From an uncultured Lachnospiraceae bacterium (GTDB lineage Bacteria > Bacillota > Clostridia > Lachnospirales > Lachnospiraceae): a DNA stretch of 64,000 bases. The stretch lies in assembly GCA_900550475.1 (NCBI GenBank), contig URSA01000003.1, positions 186,001 to 250,000 of the forward strand. Direction: 5' to 3'. The position numbers were made by a program, and so were the translations under genes. Below the pieces are notes generated by a model. The model was not told where the DNA came from. It made no database searches and saw nothing but the letters and a program-made list of their open reading frames with translations. Below, one piece after another: positions 58,092 to 64,000 of this stretch (position 1 is the first letter of the stretch; every line of letters begins with the position of its first letter).

Positions 58092-59960
58092 ATGGCAGAA
58101 AAATACAGAATGCAGAGGAAAGCCGTCATTTGTCTGATCGGCATTGTTCTGCTTTTTCTTATGGTTTTGAAGATGGGAGGAAGGAAAGAGGAGAAGGAGC
58201 CGGAGGTACAGATCAGCACCGTGCAGAATGTATATGTGGTGGAGGCGTCAAAGGAGGAGCTGACGCTCTACGACGGCACTTATCGGACATATGCCGTTAG
58301 CTCACAGTGTGAATACGCGGGAAGCGGCAGAAGCGGGACGGAGCTTTGCGGGCGCGTGGCTGATGTGATGCTGACAGACGGTGTTGTGACCCGGGTCTGC
58401 GATAAGGCGGATACGATCGTGAGCGGGAAACTGCTCTCCGTCACAAAAGAGGACGGTATCGTGTTGGAAGGGTACGGACGGATTCCCTTTGCGGAACAGG
58501 TTGCATATTATGTACTGTACGGAGAGCTGCGGACGGGACGGTGCGAGGATCTGCGCATTGGCTATGCCTATGCGGACTTCTTGTTGTCGGACGGAAAAAT
58601 ATATGCGGTTCTGCTGGCGCGGGATGATGCCATGGATACCATCCGTGTCCTGCTAAAGACCGGTGATTATGCCGCAAACATACATAAACAGCTCACCATA
58701 AGCTGTGACACGGATTATGTGGTGAAGACTGCCTTGGAGGAGAGAAGCCTCCCTGCGGGGGAGCAGATTACCATTACGCCGCAGGATGCCGCATTTTCTG
58801 AGGAGGGGGAGGTGATTCTGGTGACGCCGGCGACGCTCACGGGAAAGATCACCCTTTATGATGTACACAGGAGTCAGGGGGCGCCTTCTTACAGAGGTTC
58901 CTTGGAACTGCGCAGATCGGAGGAGGGGATCGTGGCGGTCAATGAAGTGCTGTTGGAGGAGTATCTCTATGCAGTGGTTCCAAGCGAGATGCCGGCATCC
59001 TATCCGGCGGAGGCACTGAAAGCGCAGGCAATCTGCGCCAGAACCTATGCGTATGCCCATATGCAGAACCCGGGGCTGCCACAGTACGGGGCACATGTGG
59101 ACGACAGCACAGCCTATCAGGTCTACAACAATATTGAGGAGCAGGCGGCAGCGACCGTCGCGGTGAAGGAGACGGCAGGGCTTTTATTGACCTACGGCGG
59201 GCAGCCAGCGGCAACCTATTACTATTCCACCTCCTGCGGTTTCGGCTCCGACGAGAGAGTGTGGGACGCAGACAGGGAGGAACGGGAGGCATATCTGGTC
59301 GCAGGATCCGTGAGCAGGGAGGCACTCATGGGGAAGGAAACGGCGTACACGGCGGAAAAAATACAGGAAGAGGAGGCATTTTCCTGTTTTCTGGTACAGC
59401 CGGACGGGACGGACTTTGAGAGGGAGGAGCCGTGGTATCGCTGGACTTACACCGCGGGCTGCCCGGACGAGGAAAGGCTGCTTTCCCTGTTACAGAGCCG
59501 CTATCAGGCATCCCCGGAGAAGATTTTGCAGAAAGAGGGGGATGACTATGTCAGCAAGCCGGTGGAGAAGCTGGGAAAGATCCGAAACATTGCGGTGGTC
59601 GGAAGAAATGCGGGCGGTGTGGCGCAGTCCCTTCTGATCGAGGGGAGCGAGGCGGATTATCTGGTGCTCACGGAACTGAATATACGGTATGTTTTATGTG
59701 ACGGAAAGACATCGGTAAGGAGGCAGGACGGCAGCATGATCGAGATGAAAAGTCTTTTGCCCAGCGCTTTCTTTGTAATTTCGACTGTTCAGGACGGAGA
59801 AAATATGGTAGGATATGAAATATCCGGCGGCGGGTTTGGCCACGGGGTCGGTATGTCCCAGAACGGCGCAAAGTGCATGGCGAAGGAGGGCTGTTCTGCG
59901 GAGCAGATACTGACATTCTTTTATCGAGGAACCAGTGTAAGCAAGGTGGGAGAGAATTGA
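58092..59960 (+). CDS. SpoIID/LytB domain protein
   Basis: A 622-residue protein with an N-terminal membrane anchor (about 10-28) and a SpoIID core from about 300 to the end. It contains LLEEYLYAVVPSEMPASYPAEALKAQAICARTYAYAH, the SpoIID signature, and ends with GGGFGHGVGMSQNGAKCMA. SpoIID is a lytic transglycosylase of spore engulfment; LytB relatives act on vegetative walls. The 270-residue region before the core has no recognisable domain. ATG 58092 follows GGGGAGAGGGGA; an in-frame ATG at 58002 lies within the repeat element. The stop overlaps the start of the next gene. Confidence 0.88.
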   Translation: MAEKYRMQRKAVICLIGIVLLFLMVLKMGGRKEEKEPEVQISTVQNVYVVEASKEELTLYDGTYRTYAVSSQCEYAGSGRSGTELCGRVADVMLTDGVVTRVCDKADTIVSGKLLSVTKEDGIVLEGYGRIPFAEQVAYYVLYGELRTGRCEDLRIGYAYADFLLSDGKIYAVLLARDDAMDTIRVLLKTGDYAANIHKQLTISCDTDYVVKTALEERSLPAGEQITITPQDAAFSEEGEVILVTPATLTGKITLYDVHRSQGAPSYRGSLELRRSEEGIVAVNEVLLEEYLYAVVPSEMPASYPAEALKAQAICARTYAYAHMQNPGLPQYGAHVDDSTAYQVYNNIEEQAAATVAVKETAGLLLTYGGQPAATYYYSTSCGFGSDERVWDADREEREAYLVAGSVSREALMGKETAYTAEKIQEEEAFSCFLVQPDGTDFEREEPWYRWTYTAGCPDEERLLSLLQSRYQASPEKILQKEGDDYVSKPVEKLGKIRNIAVVGRNAGGVAQSLLIEGSEADYLVLTELNIRYVLCDGKTSVRRQDGSMIEMKSLLPSAFFVISTVQDGENMVGYEISGGGFGHGVGMSQNGAKCMAKEGCSAEQILTFFYRGTSVSKVGEN

Positions 59961-60817
59961 TTCGGAAATTATACATTATTATAGATGATTTCAGACGACA
60001 GATGAACCGCAAAAACATAGGATCTTTTGCTGCCAGTACGGCTTTTTTCCTGTTCTTGTCCTTGGTTCCCATGCTGATCATGCTCTGTACGATCATTCCC
60101 TTTACGCATCTGACGGAGGAGAACCTCTTGGAGGCCGTCATGGGGGTGACACCGGACATGATGGATCCGCTGATCGCCAACGTGGTGTCCGATGTGTACG
60201 ACCGGTCGGCGGGAGTTTTGTCCATTGCAGCATTCGCCACGCTGTGGTCTGCAGGAAAGGGTGTGCTTGCCCTCACCAGAGGACTTAATGAGGTGAACGA
60301 GGTGGAGGAGAAGAGAAATTATTTTTTGCTCCGCTCCATCGCAAGCTTTTATACTCTGATCATGCTGGTTGTCATGCTCTTGTCGCTTTTGATCAACGTG
60401 TTCGGAAATGTCCTGTTGGATATGATCTTTGCAAAGCTGCCGAAAACCAGAATGGTGTTTGATTTTGTGATGAATTTCCGCTTTCTGGCAGTGTGGCTGA
60501 TCCTTACGATCCTGTTCACTCTGATCTATACATACATCCCCAACAAAAGGCTGAAGCTGCGGCTCCAGATTCCGGGAGCGGTGTTTTCCGCGGTGGTGTG
60601 GAGCATCTTTTCCTGGTGCTTTTCTGTCTATGTGGAACGGACGGACAGCTTCAGCACCTACGGCAGCCTGTCCTTAATCGTGATTATCATGCTCTGGCTG
60701 TATTTCTGTATGTATATTATCCTGATCGGCGCGCAGATCAACCGTTATTTCGGTCCCGCATACCGGGTGCTTTACCGGAACCGCAGGGAGAAGCAGAGAG
60801 AGCGGCACGCCAAATAA
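59957..60817 (+). CDS. YihY/BrkB-type membrane protein
   Basis: A 286-residue protein with six hydrophobic helices and the family features NIGSFAASTAFFLFLSLVPMLIML near the start, LWSAGKGVLALTRGLNEV in the middle, and IPGAVFSAVVWSIFSW plus SFSTYGSLSLIVIIMLWLYF at the end. The family was once called RNase BN or BrkB; its activity is unknown. No ATG fits; the start is TTG 59957 in TTGA, overlapping the SpoIID-like stop, after GGGAG. Next downstream is the pheS T-box leader. Confidence 0.88.
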   Translation: MIRKLYIIIDDFRRQMNRKNIGSFAASTAFFLFLSLVPMLIMLCTIIPFTHLTEENLLEAVMGVTPDMMDPLIANVVSDVYDRSAGVLSIAAFATLWSAGKGVLALTRGLNEVNEVEEKRNYFLLRSIASFYTLIMLVVMLLSLLINVFGNVLLDMIFAKLPKTRMVFDFVMNFRFLAVWLILTILFTLIYTYIPNKRLKLRLQIPGAVFSAVVWSIFSWCFSVYVERTDSFSTYGSLSLIVIIMLWLYFCMYIILIGAQINRYFGPAYRVLYRNRREKQRERHAK

Positions 60818-60824
60818 ATTCTGC

Positions 60825-60853
60825 TTGACTTTTTCGGAAACCGTTATTACAAT
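60825..60853 (+). promoter_or_regulatory. Promoter of T-box-pheST
   Basis: TTGACT (60825-60830), 17 bp, TACAAT (60848-60853); expected start near 60860. Confidence 0.8.
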
Positions 60854-60859
60854 GACCTT

Positions 60860-61107
60860 AGTTGATAAAAGCGGTGAAGGTGTCAGTAGCAAATCATTTT
60901 CTTACAGAGAGAGGGAGCCGTCGGCTGGAAGCTTCCTTAAGTGCAGATGAGGCGTGAATTTCCCACCGGAGCTTTCCGCCTGAACTCATAGTATGGCGGA
61001 ACGTGCGGCGCGCGTTAAGCGGAAGAGTGTCTGTCTGAGGACAGAAATTTGGGTGGCACCACGGAGTAGATTCGTCCCTTGCATATGCAAGGGACTTTTT
61101 ATTTGTA
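60860..61107 (+). promoter_or_regulatory. T-box riboswitch, phenylalanine-type
   Basis: A T-box leader ahead of pheS. Stem I base is CGGTG (60872-60876) with CACCG (60964-60968). The 3' side of the specifier loop contains GTGAAT followed by TTC (60960-60962), a Phe codon. AGAGAGAGGG (60906-60915) is the purine-rich internal loop. The T-box sequence GGGTGGCACCACGG (61051-61064) pairs uncharged tRNA at its CCA end. The intrinsic terminator at 61074-61100 is the off state. Uncharged tRNA-Phe should stabilise the antiterminator and allow pheST expression. Confidence 0.93.
61074..61100 (+). terminator. T-box attenuator terminator
   Basis: A perfect 22-nt palindrome (GTCCCTTGCAT with ATGCAAGGGAC, 61074-61095) followed by five T (61096-61100). 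Confidence 0.93.
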
Positions 61108-61213
61108 TCATATGGTGTACCCACGCCGTACCGCAACAATGCACGGCTATTTGTTTCAGAGCAAAAACAAGTAGCTTTGAAGGCAGACGAATTGCTCGGA
61201 AATGAGGATTAAG

Positions 61214-62233
61214 ATGAGAGACAAACTGGAACAGATCAGGGCAAGAGCAATTGAGCAGATCCAGCAGAGCGATGCGCTGGACAAGCTCAATGACGTGCGC
61301 GTCAACATCCTTGGAAAAAAGGGTGAGCTGACCGCTGTGTTGAAATCCATGAAGGATGTGGCACCGGAGGACAGACCGAAGGTCGGTCAGATGGTGAATG
61401 AGACCAGGGAAGAGATCGAGAAGGTGCTGGATGCCGCCATAAAGAAGATGGAGAATGCCGCAAGAGAGGCAAAGCTGAAGGCGGAGGTTATCGATGTGAC
61501 GCTCCCGGCAAAGAAAGGAACCATCGGACACAGACATCCCAACTCCATTGCGCTTGAGGAGCTGGAGAGAATCTTTGTGGGCATGGGCTATGAAGTGGTG
61601 GAAGGGCCGGAAGTGGAACGGGACTACTACAACTTCGAGGCGCTGAATATCCCGGAGGATCATCCCGCAAAGGACGAGCAGGATACCTTCTATATTTCCG
61701 GTGAGTTCCTGCTCCGTACCCAGACCTCGGGAATCCAGGTTCATGAGATGGAGAAGGGCAAGCTGCCCATCCGTATGATCGCGCCCGGCAGGGTGTTCCG
61801 TGCGGACGAGGTGGACGCAACCCATTCCCCTTCCTTCCATCAGGTAGAGGGACTTGTCATCGACAAGCATATCACCTTTGCGGATCTGAAGGGTACGCTG
61901 GCTGAGTTTGCCAAGGAGCTGTTCGGCGAGGAGACAAAGGTGAAATTCAGACCCCACCATTTCCCGTTTACGGAGCCTTCCGCAGAGATGGATGTGACAT
62001 GCTTCAAGTGCGGCGGAAAGGGCTGCCGCTTCTGTAAGGGCAGCGGATGGATCGAGATCTTGGGCTGCGGAATGGTACATCCCCATGTGCTGGAGATGAG
62101 CGGCATCGACCCGGAGGAGTACACAGGATTTGCCTTCGGCGTCGGCCTGGAGAGAATTGCCCTGTTGAAATATGAGATTGACGACATGCGTCTGCTCTAC
62201 GAGAACGATATTCGTTTCTTGAAACAATTCTAG
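61214..62233 (+). CDS. pheS: Phenylalanyl-tRNA synthetase alpha subunit
   Basis: A 339-residue class II synthetase subunit with an N-terminal coiled coil (about 1-90) and a catalytic core: GHRHPNS, TSGIQVHEM, GRVFRADEVDATHSPSFHQVEGL (motif 2), and FGVGLERIALLKY (motif 3). The Cys-rich CFKCGGKGCRFCKGSGW is usual for this type. Catalysis needs PheT. ATG 61214 follows GAGGA five bases upstream; the ATG at 61202 has no ribosome binding site. It is controlled by the T-box. Confidence 0.97.
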   Translation: MRDKLEQIRARAIEQIQQSDALDKLNDVRVNILGKKGELTAVLKSMKDVAPEDRPKVGQMVNETREEIEKVLDAAIKKMENAAREAKLKAEVIDVTLPAKKGTIGHRHPNSIALEELERIFVGMGYEVVEGPEVERDYYNFEALNIPEDHPAKDEQDTFYISGEFLLRTQTSGIQVHEMEKGKLPIRMIAPGRVFRADEVDATHSPSFHQVEGLVIDKHITFADLKGTLAEFAKELFGEETKVKFRPHHFPFTEPSAEMDVTCFKCGGKGCRFCKGSGWIEILGCGMVHPHVLEMSGIDPEEYTGFAFGVGLERIALLKYEIDDMRLLYENDIRFLKQF

Positions 62234-62253
62234 GCGCGGAAAGGAAGGACGAC

Positions 62254-64000
62254 ATGAATACAGCATTATCATGGATTAAGGCATATGTGCCCGGACTTGA
62301 GTGCGCGGATCAGGAATACTGCGACAGAATGACGCTGACCGGCACCAAGGTAGAGGGCTTTGAGAGACTGGATAAAAATTTGGAAAAGATCGTAGTGGGA
62401 GAGATCCTGAGCATCGAGGCGCACCCTGATGCGGACAAACTGATCGTGTGTCAGGTCAATGTGGGAACGGAGACGATCCAGATTGTGACGGGCGCACACA
62501 ATGTCAAGGTGGGAGACAAGGTTCCCGTTGTACTTGACGGCGGCAGAGTTGCCGGCGGACATGACGGCGGTCCGCTTCCCGAGAACGGCATTGCAATCAA
62601 GGCAGGCAAGCTGAGGGGCGTTCCCTCCAACGGTATGATGTGCTCCATCGAGGAGCTGGGCTCCACGAAGGATATGTACCCTGATGCACCGGAGGACGGA
62701 ATCTATATTTTTCCGGCGGATGCGGTTCCCGGTGAGGATGCCGTGGCGCGTCTGGGACTGCGGGATACGGTATTTGAATATGAGATCACCAGCAACAGGG
62801 TGGACTGCTACAGTGTGCTCGGAATTGCAAGAGAGGCAGCCAACACATTCGGAAAGCCCTTTGTCGCACCCGAGGTTACGGTGAAGGAAAACGGGGAAGA
62901 TGTGAAGGATTACATCAGCGTGGAAGTGCAGGATGAGGAGCTTTGCACCCGCTACTGCGCGAGAGTCTGCAAAAACATCAAGATCGGCCCTTCCCCGGAG
63001 TGGATGCAGAGAAGACTGGCAGCCAGCGGTATTCGCCCCATCAACAATCTGGTTGACATAACAAACTATGTCATGGAAGAATACGGACAGCCCATGCATG
63101 CCTTCGATCTGGACACGGTGGCGGGCAGGAAGATCATTGTGCGCCGTGCCAAGGACGGAGATGAGTTCCGGACACTGGACGGACAGATGCGCAAGCTGGA
63201 CAAGGATGTACTGATGATCTGCGACGCGGAAAAGGAGATCGGTATCGCCGGTATTATGGGCGGTGAAAATTCCAAGATCACCGATGATGTGCATACGGTA
63301 CTATTTGAGGCGGCTACCTTTAACGGCCCCAATATCCGCAGATCCGCAAAGCGTCTGGGGCTTCGCACGGATGCCTCCGGCAAGTTTGAGAAGGGACTGG
63401 ATCCCAGAAATGCAAAGGCAGCGATTGACCGTGCCTGCCAGCTCATCGAAGAACTGGGCTGCGGCGAGGTCGTGGGCGGAACGGTGGATGTATGCGCACC
63501 GCTGGCACCGCTTAAAAAAATCCCCTTTGAGCCGCAGAGATACAATGACCTTTTGGGAACGGACATTTCGCCGGAGCAGATGCTTGATATCTTCAGAAAG
63601 CTGGAGGTCGGCGTGCTGACAGAAGCGGACGGCAGCATCGTGCTGGAGATTCCCTCTTTCCGTCAGGATCTGGTGGGACGCGCGGACATGGCGGAGGAAG
63701 TGGCCCGTTTCTACGGCTATGACAAGATTCCGGTGACGCTTCCCAAGGGAGAGTCCACCATGGGTAAGCTTTCCTTCAAGCTCCGCATTGAGCAGAAGGC
63801 GCGTGATATCGCAGAGTTCTGCGGGTTCTCGCAGGGAATGACCTATTCCTTTGAAAGCCCCAAGGTGTTCGACAAGCTGCTGCTTGACGCGGATGATCCC
63901 GCAAGGAACGCGATCACCATTTCCAACCCTCTGGGAGAGGATTTCTCCGTGATGAGAACCGTTTCCCTGAACGGTATGCTGACCGGCCTTGCCACCAACT
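62254..64000 (+). CDS. pheT: Phenylalanyl-tRNA synthetase beta subunit (3' truncated by window end)
   Basis: The reading frame from ATG 62254 remains open to the last base, giving at least 582 residues; full PheT is about 800. The N-terminus MNTALSWIKAYVPG, the tRNA-bind OB fold (VVGEILSIEAHPDADKLIVCQVNVG), the B3/B4 editing region (EYEITSNRVDCYSVLGIARE) and INNLVDITNYVMEEYGQPMHAFD are diagnostic. It folds around PheS to form the (alpha-beta)2 enzyme. The ribosome binding site AAGGAAGGA lies upstream and the gap to pheS is 20 bp. Confidence 0.97.
   Translation, partial: MNTALSWIKAYVPGLECADQEYCDRMTLTGTKVEGFERLDKNLEKIVVGEILSIEAHPDADKLIVCQVNVGTETIQIVTGAHNVKVGDKVPVVLDGGRVAGGHDGGPLPENGIAIKAGKLRGVPSNGMMCSIEELGSTKDMYPDAPEDGIYIFPADAVPGEDAVARLGLRDTVFEYEITSNRVDCYSVLGIAREAANTFGKPFVAPEVTVKENGEDVKDYISVEVQDEELCTRYCARVCKNIKIGPSPEWMQRRLAASGIRPINNLVDITNYVMEEYGQPMHAFDLDTVAGRKIIVRRAKDGDEFRTLDGQMRKLDKDVLMICDAEKEIGIAGIMGGENSKITDDVHTVLFEAATFNGPNIRRSAKRLGLRTDASGKFEKGLDPRNAKAAIDRACQLIEELGCGEVVGGTVDVCAPLAPLKKIPFEPQRYNDLLGTDISPEQMLDIFRKLEVGVLTEADGSIVLEIPSFRQDLVGRADMAEEVARFYGYDKIPVTLPKGESTMGKLSFKLRIEQKARDIAEFCGFSQGMTYSFESPKVFDKLLLDADDPARNAITISNPLGEDFSVMRTVSLNGMLTGLATN

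Noticed and set aside
60986..62272. 428-codon open frame on the - strand
   Set aside because: Antisense to the T-box and pheS; no ribosome binding site and no recognisable domain.

Overview
This window looks like the chromosome of a Gram-positive anaerobe of the Clostridia, most likely a Lachnospiraceae-type gut bacterium. The evidence is the combination of a six-gene Rnf operon, a biotin-dependent Na+-decarboxylase operon, a fused 2-hydroxyacyl-CoA dehydratase activase, ATP-dependent PEP carboxykinase, a T-box leader on pheST, B. subtilis-type neighbourhoods (era-yqzL-recO, scpA-scpB-dac) and GGAGG ribosome binding sites throughout. GC is about 50-53% by eye, apart from an AT-richer stretch at 36.9-40.8 kb. 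Nearly all genes are on the + strand. I see no rRNA, tRNA, CRISPR array, insertion sequence or prophage.

Layout: 0-5.2 kb holds the end of an FtsX-type permease and a convergent 1406-residue activase fusion. 5.2-10.3 kb encodes an inactive rhomboid, a sigma-like protein without promoter-reading parts, a small unknown protein and an M16C metalloprotease. 10.3-18.3 kb is housekeeping (DUF4349 lipoprotein, era, yqzL, recO, lipoprotein, glyS, alaS, rpsU). 18.4-24 kb is envelope and chromosome segregation (CmpB-like membrane protein, two D,D-carboxypeptidases, metallophosphoesterase, scpAB). 24-29.6 kb is a five-gene carboxyltransferase/decarboxylase operon. 29.7-36 kb runs tetR, rpiR, flavoprotein, cmk, ispH, S1 protein and cheR with several overlaps. 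36.9-40.8 kb is a potassium module (KdpDE-like two-component system plus KtrBA-type transporter). 40.9-47.2 kb has a yprB-like exonuclease divergent from rnfCDGEAB. 47.2-51.5 kb has two cell-wall hydrolases, a degenerate HNH-AP2 protein and thrC. 51.5-57.4 kb has gltA, deoC, an M24 aminopeptidase P and pckA. 57.4-58.1 kb contains a strong 6S RNA candidate between two copies of a palindromic repeat. 58.1-64 kb has a SpoIID-like protein, a BrkB-type membrane protein and T-box-controlled pheS-pheT, the latter cut by the window end.

Metabolic reading: citrate synthase, PEP carboxykinase and the oxaloacetate/CoA-ester carboxyltransferases meet at oxaloacetate and pyruvate. The decarboxylase beta subunit and Rnf are both ion pumps, so decarboxylation, ferredoxin oxidation and the cation gradient are probably linked in this cell.

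The items I would look at first are the sigma-like protein lacking promoter-recognition regions, the RnfE with a cysteine-rich tail, the composite carboxyltransferase operon with an OadG fused to an outward-facing lipoprotein domain, the degenerate HNH-AP2 protein, and the 6S RNA locus bracketed by terminator-associated palindromic repeats. Functional statements rest on motif recognition by eye; no database search was run.
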